DNA of 19,290 nt from JAAFIM01 sp964467315 (GTDB taxonomy: Bacteria; Bacteroidota; Bacteroidia; Chitinophagales; Saprospiraceae), in contig CAYXSA010000080.1 of NCBI GenBank assembly GCA_964467315.1, positions 1 through 19,290 on the forward strand. The letters are read 5' to 3'. Of the stretch, positions 1 to 6,234 are shown one piece after another. The number at the start of each line of letters is the position of its first letter. Positions within the stretch are counted from its first letter, which is position 1. A model generated the notes under the pieces. It did not search any database. It had not been told where the DNA came from and saw only the letters and a program-made list of their open reading frames with translations. The position numbers and the translations under genes are program-made.

Positions 1-90
1 CCCCACGGCGTGCTTACGCACTTGTGGGCAGGGCTGCCCCTACTATCCCTCACGCAAAACAACCCTGCGCCCAAAGGAGGCGCAGGGCTG
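1..90 (+). repeat. Partial family A palindromic repeat plus adjacent hairpin
   Basis: The window opens inside a family A intergenic element. Its constant tail CTACTATCCCTCACGC ends at 55, and its head lies before the window. The visible part folds: CCCAC (2-6) pairs with GTGGG further on, around an inner GTGC/GCAC. Directly after the tail is a perfect 9-bp hairpin, CCCTGCGCC (63-71) with GGCGCAGGG (79-87). It lacks a T-run, so I do not call it a terminator. The element belongs to the set described at 4999, 6033, 7540, 9906, 14577 and 14791. Confidence 0.7.
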
Positions 91-152
91 TAGTAAGCCT
101 TTATTCCTTCTCACCCGCTTAGTTTGTAGAAAATCTGCCTCTATTTGTTCGT

Positions 153-767
153 ATGCTGCACTTAGATTTTCTGCCCGTAAAGGCGTTTTTAGCGGCTGTT
201 GATGATGTCTTAAATAGCAATACTATTTTGCTTTCCTTGCCCTTCATTAGCCGCTTAGATGCGGCAGAGGATTGGCAGCGGAAGCTATCGGAGTACCTGC
301 ATTCTGCCGTATTTTCGGCAGCTGTATTTAGCTATTATATGCGGCGCAGTCGGGGCGCTATACGCGCCGATGAGCCTAAAATTTTTCGCCCGCAAAACTT
401 ACCGCGTTTTGAGCGGATAGTAAAATATCGCTCCTATCTGGCGGCGATGCTCGTGGCAGATTGGCGCACGCCTATTGCGCTAAATGGTTATCAGATGAGT
501 TTTTACAGCCCTTATCAAAAGGCTCTGCCGCTAAAAAAAGCGGCGGGATATGTGAATGCGTTTTTGGCGGCGCTTTTTGCGGCGGGGCGCGTGGAGGCTT
601 GGGCGCTGTCGACGGATTTTATCGCGCCTGCGAGTGCCTTTACGCACGAAGAGCGCAAAAAATGGATGACGTATTTCGATGGCGACAAGGGCATACCTAC
701 CGATTCGGCGACCTTATTTATGGACGAGGAGCGGGCTTATCTCTTGCTGACCAATGGCAACGATTAA
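153..767 (+). CDS. Hypothetical protein, 204 aa
   Basis: I do not recognise this protein. It is alanine-rich and of mixed alpha-helical look, with no signal peptide and no clear transmembrane segment. Aromatic and basic patches occur (YYMRRSR near residue 61, RFERIVKYRSYLAAM near 85-99). The ATG at 153 is the first in frame after the in-frame stop at 120-122. No good promoter is visible: a TTTG at 123 and a near -7 box (TCTATTTG, 140-147) are too close to each other and to the start. The gene converges on the pseudokinase gene and the two stop codons overlap by four bases (TTAA, 764-767). Its length, its open frame and the tight convergent packing support a real gene. Confidence 0.65.
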   Translation: MLHLDFLPVKAFLAAVDDVLNSNTILLSLPFISRLDAAEDWQRKLSEYLHSAVFSAAVFSYYMRRSRGAIRADEPKIFRPQNLPRFERIVKYRSYLAAMLVADWRTPIALNGYQMSFYSPYQKALPLKKAAGYVNAFLAALFAAGRVEAWALSTDFIAPASAFTHEERKKWMTYFDGDKGIPTDSATLFMDEERAYLLLTNGND

Positions 768-1840
768 CCGCCATTGGCGAGATAACCAAGCAAGCGCCCT
801 AAGACGACAGCAACTACAATCAAGAGCAAAACCATGCCCATAGAAATCGGTTTGGAAGGGCGACGTAGCCAGCGGCGGGGCTGTTCTTCCTGCTCCTCTG
901 CTGCTTCGTGTGGTTCGCTGCTTCGGGGCTGTTCGGGCTGCCTGCCTTCAGTGGCTACGGTTTCGTTTTCTTCTTGCTGTGTGGGCAGTTGGGCGAGGAT
1001 TTCGGCGCAACTGGGGCGCAGGTTTATATCTTTTTGCAGGCAGGCAAGAACGATTTCGCGGTACGGAGCGGGCAATCTCTGCACGAGCGTAGGCAATTCG
1101 TCCTCCAAAATACGTTCGGCTATAGCGCGGTTGGGGTTTCTCGGCGATTTCTTACCGAAGGGCAGTTGCCCCGTCCAAAGCCAATAGGCAAGCACGCCCG
1201 CCGCCCAGCTATCTGTGCGCGGGTCGGGTGTGGCGCTTTGGTCTGTGCCGTCGACTTGTTCAGGCGCTAAATACTCGTAATTTGGCAAAAAAGCCAGCGG
1301 CAATCGGCGTTTTGCGCCATAATTGATGAGGCGCGCCTGCAGCTGCTCTGTGTTTTTTTCATCGCGGAACAGTAGTACGTGTGCAGCATGCAGGCACTGC
1401 ATTACGCCGCCTTGTGTGTGTAGATAGGTGAGCGCCTCTACGATCTGCCGCCAAATTTGTCGACGTTGGTTTTCTGTCCAATCTTGGGCGGGCAGGCTAT
1501 GCAATAGGCAGCCTTCTCGGCTCAAGGGCATCAATAAGGCATAGTGTACGCCGTCTTGCAGTTCCCAGCGATGGACGGCATGGTAAGGCAGCAGATGCGG
1601 GTGCTCGAGTTTATCGCTGTGTAGCCAGCGTTCGCCAAATTGTGCCTCTACATCGAAGGCAGGGTGAGTTTCGGCGATTTTCAGCGCGTAAATTTCTTGG
1701 TTTTCGCGGTCTGTGGCGGCGTATACGCTGCCTTGTGCGAAGTTGTCGAGGGAGCGACTGCGGTCGCAGTCGTATCGCTGCCAAAAGACGCGGGCTGCGT
1801 TTTCGGCTGCTGTGTATATTGGTTGTTCGGTGGGTAGCAT
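764..1840 (-). CDS. Membrane-anchored Ser/Thr kinase-like protein, predicted pseudokinase
   Basis: The 358-aa protein has a protein-kinase fold at about residues 30-285, a charged Pro/Glu/Gln linker (286-330) and one C-terminal transmembrane helix (about 335-351). It should therefore face the cytoplasm, anchored by its tail. Fold landmarks are present: a degenerate glycine loop (AQGSVYAA, 35-42), the VAIK-type lysine K54 (YALKI), APE at 192-194, and the helix-F region DSWAAGVLAYWLWTG with LPF after it. The catalytic residues are missing. HRD is Met147-Gln148-Cys149, the catalytic-loop Lys and Asn positions are both His (151 and 154), and DFG is Asn173-Tyr174-Gly175. Phosphotransfer by the usual mechanism is unlikely, so a scaffolding or allosteric role is the better inference. 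The ATG at 1838-1840 fits the domain start. It is convergent with the 204-aa gene and has no obvious own -7 box. Confidence 0.85.
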   Translation of the reverse strand: MLPTEQPIYTAAENAARVFWQRYDCDRSRSLDNFAQGSVYAATDRENQEIYALKIAETHPAFDVEAQFGERWLHSDKLEHPHLLPYHAVHRWELQDGVHYALLMPLSREGCLLHSLPAQDWTENQRRQIWRQIVEALTYLHTQGGVMQCLHAAHVLLFRDEKNTEQLQARLINYGAKRRLPLAFLPNYEYLAPEQVDGTDQSATPDPRTDSWAAGVLAYWLWTGQLPFGKKSPRNPNRAIAERILEDELPTLVQRLPAPYREIVLACLQKDINLRPSCAEILAQLPTQQEENETVATEGRQPEQPRSSEPHEAAEEQEEQPRRWLRRPSKPISMGMVLLLIVVAVVLGRLLGYLANGG

Positions 1841-1906
1841 AGTAGCATATCGATAAGACAGGCTTGCAATTTTTTGCCATTTTCTAAACTTTTTCGCCCT
1901 TGATAG

Positions 1907-1936
1907 TTTGCAGTTTAGATTTTTGCTGTATCTTTG
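1907..1936 (+). promoter_or_regulatory. Bacteroidota-type promoter on the + strand, no coding gene behind it
   Basis: TTTG (1907-1910), an 18-base spacer and TATCTTTG (1929-1936) match the Bacteroidota housekeeping consensus TTTG / TAnnTTTG. It points away from the pseudokinase gene into a stretch with no + strand ORF, towards the hairpin at 2031-2076. Predicted transcription start is about 1940-1943. Confidence 0.6.
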
Positions 1937-1941
1937 TAGCG

Positions 1942-2076
1942 GTGTTTAGAAAGTTGAAGCGCGAGGTTCGCTGATAAGTGCACGAGCGCGCATTTTTGGA
2001 ATAGAATTGATTGATTTTTTTTGGTGATTAAAAGGCGTTGCCCGCATGATATGTAGGCAACGTCTTTATTTTTTGC
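1942..2076 (+). ncRNA. Candidate small RNA, about 135 nt
   Basis: This stretch lies between two minus-strand genes and is framed by a + strand promoter (1907-1936) and a + strand hairpin with a T-rich tail (2031-2076). It carries a second inverted repeat, GCGCG (1959-1963) with CGCGC (1987-1991), followed by a short T-run. No convincing ORF is present on the + strand. It matches no RNA family I can recognise (not SRP RNA, tmRNA or an obvious riboswitch). The 3' end overlaps the last codons of the minus-strand gene ending at 2066, so an antisense effect on that mRNA is possible. This is a prediction from signals only. Confidence 0.4.
2031..2076 (+). terminator. Rho-independent terminator, best read on + strand
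   Basis: AAAGGCGTTGCC (2031-2042) pairs with GGCAACGTCTTT (2056-2067) over 12 bp with one G-U pair, and is followed by a T-rich stretch TTTATTTTTT. On the minus strand the same stem has one A-C mismatch and a weaker tail, so it may also end the gene that stops at 2066. Part of the T-run is explained by the C-terminal lysine codons of that gene. Confidence 0.55.
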
Positions 2077-2758
2077 CCTTTTTGAAAACAGTATTTTGGG
2101 GGCTAAGGAGTTCTTTTTTTGTCCAAGTCCATTCCTCTTGGTCAAAATAGCGGGTTAGTCCGTTGGGGTCGAGCAAAAAGACCAACAAAAAGTCGTTGGC
2201 GCTGGGATTTTGTACGAGGTGGTGAATAACTTTTTTATCGAAGAAGACGCTAATTTTTTGGGCTTCTCCGTCGTAGTCGCTGCAAATATAGTGTTGGGGC
2301 ACGTAGGCTGTGCGTATGCTATCGCGCTGAAACTGTGTGCCAGAGGCATTTAGTCGGCTGCGCTCTTCGAGGTATTGGAGGGCGCGGTCGTTGTTTTTAT
2401 AGAATTTGCCTTTGTCGTTGAGTAGGACTTTTTCGATTTGTCTGGCTCCTTGTTCTACATCGGGCGCTTCAAAGATGATTTGAAGGTCGGCTACATCGGG
2501 GTTTAGGCGTTCCATGACCTTAAATTGTACTTGTTTATCGCCATGCAGGATGATTTTATCGCCTTTGGTCTGCCATTTTCCTTCGCTGCTGCTTTTGGAA
2601 AAGGGTGTAAATATGTGGTAGGTAAAAGTGCCGTTACTGCGCAGCTCGAGCGTTTCGCCTTCGTCTTTGCTGCCTGCGCGGTAGAAACCTGCTTGCGCTG
2701 CTGCCTGTTTGGTGAGGAGCAGAAAAGCGAACAAATAGAGAATGGAAATACGGGACAT
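2066..2758 (-). CDS. Secreted hypothetical protein, lipocalin-like look, 230 aa
   Basis: Starting at the ATG at 2756-2758, the protein opens with a clear Sec signal peptide (MSRISILYLFAFLLLTKQAAAQ) with cleavage expected near residues 21-22. A TTG nine bases upstream is in frame but would spoil the signal peptide. The mature N-terminus, FYRAGSKDEGETLELRSNG then TFTYH ... GKWQTKGDKIIL, has the alternating strand pattern of small beta-barrel proteins of Bacteroidota in which a value is compared with a detection threshold (lipocalin-like or DUF-type). That family placement is a guess. The C-terminus is basic (KKGKK). A periplasmic or surface location is expected. No cysteine lipobox is present. 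Confidence 0.75.
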   Translation of the reverse strand: MSRISILYLFAFLLLTKQAAAQAGFYRAGSKDEGETLELRSNGTFTYHIFTPFSKSSSEGKWQTKGDKIILHGDKQVQFKVMERLNPDVADLQIIFEAPDVEQGARQIEKVLLNDKGKFYKNNDRALQYLEERSRLNASGTQFQRDSIRTAYVPQHYICSDYDGEAQKISVFFDKKVIHHLVQNPSANDFLLVFLLDPNGLTRYFDQEEWTWTKKELLSPQNTVFKKGKK

Positions 2759-2859
2759 AGATAGCAAGTTTTTAGTGTTTTGGTAGAGCCCTTGCGTGCA
2801 AGGGCAGTACTATATTGCATTCAAGGCTGTACACTCGTTGTTTGGGATAAGGTTTGTAT

Positions 2860-2985
2860 GGGCTAGCGATGCGGAGCAGTGGCGCGCCTTCGGCGCGCCA
2901 GATGCAAGCCGCTGCAAGCGGCGCAGCAGCCGAGCGAACAGCGAGCTGCGTAGCGTAGCGGCGACGCGGAACGCGGCGCAGCCCC
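2860..2985. repeat. Family B palindromic intergenic repeat, copy 1
   Basis: The element runs from GGGCTAGCGATGCGGAG to GCGCAGCCCC and shares both ends, plus the inner string GTAGCGTAGCGGCGACGCG, with copy 2 at 12261-12395. Inside is a 19-base near-perfect palindrome GGCGCGCCttcGGCGCGCC (from about 2881), then CAAGCCGCTGCAAGCGGCG. It fills the gap behind the stop codon of fcl. Just before it (2790-2806) a separate hairpin CCCTTGCgtGCAAGGG is found. Confidence 0.75.
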
Positions 2986-3018
2986 ATAAAAAACCTTCAT
3001 AAATCGCGCCGAAGTGCT

Positions 3019-3924
3019 TTATTTACGGACATTTGGGTAGTTGTTTTCGAACCATGCGATGGTCTGGCGCAAGCCTTCGTAGAGTGGTGTGAAGGCAAAA
3101 TCGGGCAGATAGCCGCGCAATTTTGCGATGCTGCTGGGCTTGCGTAATTGCCCGTCGGGGCGGTCGCTGCGCCAAATGATTTTGCCTTTGAATTGGAGGA
3201 GTTCGCAAATCATGGCGACGAGTTCGCGGATACTGGTTTCTTCGGAGGTCGAAAAAATGATGGGTTCGCTTTCGTCGTAATGCTCTATCGCCCATTCGCT
3301 GAGGCGCGCCACATCGTCGGCGAAAATAAATTCGCGCAAGGGTGCGCCTGTGCCCCAGACTTCGAGATTTTCGCCGCGCTCGCGGGCGAGAAAACAGCGA
3401 TGAATGAGGGAGGGGACGACGTGCCCACCTTCGAGGTCGAAGAGGTCTTTGCGTCCGTAGATATTGGTGGGCACTACAGAAATGTATTGAAGTCCGTATT
3501 GTTCGCGGTAGGCGCGTATTTGTACGTCCGTCATGCGTTTGGCGTAGGCGTAAGCGTCGTTGCTCGTGTGTGGTGCGCCGAGATGTATTTTGGCTTCGGT
3601 GAGTGGGTATTCGACCTTATCGGGGAAGACGCAAGTGGAGAGAAAGGCGAGCAATTTTTTCACGCCTGTTTGTCGAGCGGCTTCGATGACGAAGGTATTC
3701 ATGAGGATATTTTCGCGGAAGAAGTCGCCTTTTTGCTGCATATTTGCCCATACCCCGCCGACTTTGGCGGCGCAGTGTATGACTTGGCTGGGGCGATGCT
3801 GCTCAAAAAACTGTAGGGTGCTTGCGTAGTCGGTCAAATTGCAGTCTCGGCTGCCAATTTTCAGGTCGGCTTCTATAGCCGAGCCGACCATGCCCGAGCC
3901 GCCTGTTACCAAACGATATGCCAT
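3019..3924 (-). CDS. fcl: GDP-L-fucose synthase (GDP-4-keto-6-deoxymannose 3,5-epimerase/4-reductase)
   Basis: The 301-aa cytoplasmic protein is an extended short-chain dehydrogenase that makes GDP-L-fucose from GDP-4-keto-6-deoxy-D-mannose with NADPH. The Rossmann motif TGGSGMVGS is at residues 7-15. The catalytic residues of the family are in place: Ser96 and Cys98 in LSTCVFP, Tyr125 and Lys129 in YAYAK, and His168 in GGHVVPSL. The family signature WGTGAPLREFIFADD (190-204) is complete. Start: an in-frame upstream extension of 36 codons has no homology-like character, and MAYRLVTGG at 3924 gives the usual N-terminus. The length is a little below the usual 310-320. The partner gmd and glycosyltransferases are not in the window, so precursor supply must be encoded elsewhere. 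Confidence 0.95.
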   Translation of the reverse strand: MAYRLVTGGSGMVGSAIEADLKIGSRDCNLTDYASTLQFFEQHRPSQVIHCAAKVGGVWANMQQKGDFFRENILMNTFVIEAARQTGVKKLLAFLSTCVFPDKVEYPLTEAKIHLGAPHTSNDAYAYAKRMTDVQIRAYREQYGLQYISVVPTNIYGRKDLFDLEGGHVVPSLIHRCFLARERGENLEVWGTGAPLREFIFADDVARLSEWAIEHYDESEPIIFSTSEETSIRELVAMICELLQFKGKIIWRSDRPDGQLRKPSSIAKLRGYLPDFAFTPLYEGLRQTIAWFENNYPNVRK

Positions 3925-3937
3925 GCTATTGGGTGGG

Positions 3938-4050
3938 GAATTACGAATTAGGAAAACGAAGTTAGCGCGAAGCGAATTACGATTATGTGCGGTTCCGCAG
4001 GCTGTGCTGCGCTCGCCTACGGTTATGAGCATTAAGCCCCTTTGGGGCTA
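3938..4050. repeat. Intergenic stretch with GAATTACGAATTA repeat and a small hairpin
   Basis: Upstream of fcl the sequence carries GAATTACGAATTAGG (about 3940) and again GCGAATTACGATTA (about 3973). The same core, TTCGTAATTC on the coding strand, also lies just before the kinase start at 17667. At 4035-4049 AGCCCC and GGGGCT form a 6-bp hairpin with loop TTT. No gene was found here. A possible -7 box for fcl, TATTTTTG (4078-4071 minus strand), has no well-spaced -33 partner. Confidence 0.4.
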
Positions 4051-4081
4051 TTGTTCTTGGATTGATGCGGCAAAAATACGC

Positions 4082-4114
4082 AAAAAAAAACGAGTTTACC
4101 TGTCGGCAAACTCG
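4082..4114 (-). terminator. Rho-independent terminator of the lipoprotein gene
   Basis: Read on the minus strand, CGAGTTTGCC, loop GACA, GGTAAACTCG make a 10-bp stem with one G-U pair (4091-4114), directly followed by nine T (4090-4082). It lies 107 bases behind the stop of the gene at 4222 and separates it from fcl. Confidence 0.85.
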
Positions 4115-4221
4115 TGGGAAGTGTGATATGAAAACTATCTGGCTATTTTAACTTTACTACTATGATGCTTGTTGGCTATAACGAGAGAGAATAGGAGTGT
4201 AGTTAATATGGTATGGCTTTT

Positions 4222-4791
4222 TTAGTTGTTGTTGATGGTAACGCGTTGTACCAATTCGCGGTTTTCGCCATCTTTAACGCGGACGATGTATTCGCCGTTG
4301 TTGATGTCTTTGACGTTGATAGCTTTGTAGTTGTTGCCTGTGGAGAGTGTGAGGGTGTTGTTGGCAGCCATTTGGTAGCCTTCTTGGTCAAACATCTCGA
4401 AAGACAAGTTTTGGTCGAGTTGCGACTCCAGAGCGAAGAGGAAAATACCGTCTTCTACGGGTGCGTCGGAGATAGTGAATTTAACGCTGGTGAGTGCTTG
4501 GGCTTTGTTTTCGGCAGCTTGGAGCTGGTTGAAAATATTGCTTACCAAAGCGGCATCAGCAGCTTGATTTTGTTGTTTTTTGGCGGTAGCAATTTGCTGC
4601 ACGGTTGCCATATCGACGTTGCTCAATGCAGCTGAGAAGGTAGCTGCTTTTTTGAGGGAAGCGCGTGTTTGCGATTTGAAGTTTTGCATATCCATAGCGG
4701 CAGAACCCATTTGAGTTTTGTCGGAGCTGCAAGAGGTGAAGGCTGCGAACAAGAATGTGAAAAGAGCAGCGAACGAGAGGAAATTTTTCAT
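4222..4791 (-). CDS. Small lipoprotein with C-terminal beta domain
   Basis: The 189-aa protein starts with a lipoprotein signal (hydrophobic 4-18, FTS-Cys21), followed by SSDKTQ; after cleavage it would be lipid-anchored in the envelope. Residues 35-100 are Gln/Ala/Lys-rich and probably helical. Residues 101-189 look like one beta-sandwich: VKFTISDAPVEDGIFLFAL, FEMFDQEGYQM, INVKDINNGEYIVRVKDG, VQRVTI. The last block resembles the end of type IX secretion C-terminal domains (xVxxLxxGxYxVxVxxxG...xxKxxI) or a DUF3244-like fold; I cannot decide which. It is probably monocistronic, with a terminator behind it. No good promoter was recognised in the AT-rich upstream region. Confidence 0.85.
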   Translation of the reverse strand: MKNFLSFAALFTFLFAAFTSCSSDKTQMGSAAMDMQNFKSQTRASLKKAATFSAALSNVDMATVQQIATAKKQQNQAADAALVSNIFNQLQAAENKAQALTSVKFTISDAPVEDGIFLFALESQLDQNLSFEMFDQEGYQMAANNTLTLSTGNNYKAINVKDINNGEYIVRVKDGENRELVQRVTINNN

Positions 4792-4998
4792 TATGGTAAC
4801 GACTGTGTTTAATTGATTGATTTTTGCGCTTTGTGGTTGGCAGTACAGCGTAGCGCGTTTTGCGTTGTATAGTGTATAATGCAGGAATGGGGGTAGAGTG
4901 TTACCGAGTACCGAAATTATTTTTTATTTTTTTTGAAATTTTTTTTGCCCCATCTATAAACGGCGATTGTTGTATAGGGCAAAGGCTTGGGCTGCCTT

Positions 4999-5078
4999 GC
5001 GTGAGGGATAGTAGCGGAACCAGCCGCGCAGCGGCTGATGGAGCGAATAGCCCGACCCTGCGCAGCAGGGGCACGCCC
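4999..5078 (-). repeat. Family A palindromic repeat, shortest copy (80 bp)
   Basis: In the minus orientation it reads GGGCGTGCC, palindrome CCTGCTGCGCAGG, GTCGGGCTATTC, a variable part with CAGCCGCTGCGCGGCTG, and CTACTATCCCTCACGC. It lies in the 370-base divergent gap between the lipoprotein gene and tatC. The rest of that gap holds an AT-rich tract at 4914-4950 and the tatC promoter candidate. Confidence 0.8.
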
Positions 5079-5121
5079 CCAAAATTAAAAAACCTTAATG
5101 CGCGCATCTGCGATTTATTGC

Positions 5122-5129
5122 TAATTTTG
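5122..5129 (+). promoter_or_regulatory. Candidate -7 box for tatC
   Basis: TAATTTTG matches TAnnTTTG exactly and lies 32 bases before the tatC ATG. There is no TTTG at the expected upstream distance, only TTAATG near 5095-5100. Confidence 0.45.
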
Positions 5130-5161
5130 CGCGCTCTTAAAGTGTAGATTTTATCAAAATT

Positions 5162-6019
5162 ATGGCTAAAGACAGCGACCCGCGCCCTGCTACGGGCGAG
5201 CGCGAAATGAGTTTTGTGGAGCATCTGGAAGAGCTGCGGCAGCATATTATACGCAGTCTGATAGCGATTTTGCTCGTCGGTATCCTGATTTTTTTTGCGA
5301 CCGATTTCGTGCTAAAGTATATCTTATTTGCGCCCATACAACGCGAATTTGTTACCTATCAATTCCTTTGCTGGCTCTCGCCGTACTTGGGTCTGGGCGA
5401 GCAACTTTGCTACAACCCCTCCAACATTCGCCTCATCACGCTCGAAATGGGCGAGGCGTTTATGTTGCACCTCAAAATCTGCTTTTTTGGCGCTATAGTC
5501 GTCGCCTTCCCTTATCTTTTGTGGGAATTATGGCGTTTTGTAAGTCCAGGCTTGCACGAACACGAGCGCCGCGCCGCGCGCGGGCTGGTCGGCGTGGGCA
5601 GTTTTTTGTTCTTTTTAGGCATTAGTTTCGGCTATTTTATCATCTCGCCCTTCGGCATCAATTTTTTGGTAAATTACGAACTCCCCTTCGTAAATGTCGG
5701 ACAAAACGACATACTTGCCAGCTCTTACATCAGCTATTTAATCATGTTTACGATACCCGTAGGCTTGGTTTTTCAGCTGCCGATAGTCATTTTTTACCTC
5801 GCCAAAATCGGGGTTGTTACGCCCGACATCATGCGCAATTACCGTCGACACGCGATTATAGTGATACTCGTGGTCGCCGCCATCATCACGCCGCCCGACG
5901 TGGTAAGCCAAGTATTTGTCGCCATTCCCGTCTATATTTTGTACGAAATAAGCATCGGCATCGCCGCCAAACAGACGCGTCTGCGCGCCCTACGCGAAAG
6001 GGCGGAAGAGGAAAATTAG
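5162..6019 (+). CDS. tatC: Sec-independent (twin-arginine) protein translocase subunit TatC
   Basis: The 285-aa inner-membrane protein is the receptor for twin-arginine signal peptides, exporting folded and cofactor-containing proteins. The N-terminal cytoplasmic TatC motif MSFVEHLEELR is at 16-26. Six membrane segments follow at about 30-55, 95-120, 140-165, 188-212, 226-242 and 245-266. The conserved loop FPYLLWELWRFVSPGLHEHER (116-136) includes Glu135, which matches E. coli Glu103. SFGYFI and the closing TPPDVVSQ motif (243-250) are present. The first periplasmic loop is longer than in E. coli and carries Cys70 and Cys83. No tatA or tatB is in the window. A family A repeat begins 13 bases behind its stop. 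Confidence 0.96.
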   Translation: MAKDSDPRPATGEREMSFVEHLEELRQHIIRSLIAILLVGILIFFATDFVLKYILFAPIQREFVTYQFLCWLSPYLGLGEQLCYNPSNIRLITLEMGEAFMLHLKICFFGAIVVAFPYLLWELWRFVSPGLHEHERRAARGLVGVGSFLFFLGISFGYFIISPFGINFLVNYELPFVNVGQNDILASSYISYLIMFTIPVGLVFQLPIVIFYLAKIGVVTPDIMRNYRRHAIIVILVVAAIITPPDVVSQVFVAIPVYILYEISIGIAAKQTRLRALRERAEEEN

Positions 6020-6032
6020 GGCTTATTTTTTT

Positions 6033-6170
6033 GGGCGTGCCCGCCGCCCTTCGCCTGCGCCAAAGGGGCGCAGGCGGAGCCGTAGCATGCTACGGCTCAA
6101 CAAGGGCGGCGGTCGGGCTATCCATTGCGAGCCGTGATAAATCACGGCTCTACATTGCTATCCCTCACGC
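6033..6170 (+). repeat. Family A palindromic repeat, nested copy (138 bp)
   Basis: It begins 13 bases behind the tatC stop with GGGCGTGCC. Slot 1 is a nested set of palindromes: an outer GCCGCCCTT/AAGGGCGGC encloses CGCCTGCGCC/GGCGCAGGCG and GAGCCGTAGCATGCTACGGCTC. Then come GGTCGGGCTATCC, the module GAGCCGtgataaatcaCGGCTC, and GCTATCCCTCACGC. Transcribed, it would fold into several strong hairpins. Confidence 0.85.
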
Positions 6171-6234
6171 TTGTCTGTCCGTCAATCGCCCTGCCTTCGC
6201 ATATACATTTACCTGTTCACAATATATCGTTTTT

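Noticed and set aside
1915..2145. 76-codon minus-strand frame overlapping the candidate small RNA
   Set aside because: It overlaps the end of the secreted-protein gene on the same strand in another frame, is Lys/Asn-rich and has no recognisable motif.
2860..2985. Possible insertion-sequence remnant or attachment site
   Set aside because: No transposase fragment or target duplication is visible, and the same ends recur at 12261 with a different middle, which fits an intergenic repeat family.
3148..3816. 222-codon + strand open frame opposite fcl
   Set aside because: It is an antisense shadow of a gene with full catalytic motifs; GC-rich codon use leaves the complementary frame open.
6031..6234. 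N-terminal extension of the GWxTD protein frame
   Set aside because: It would translate repeat DNA and bury the lipoprotein signal that starts cleanly at 6235.
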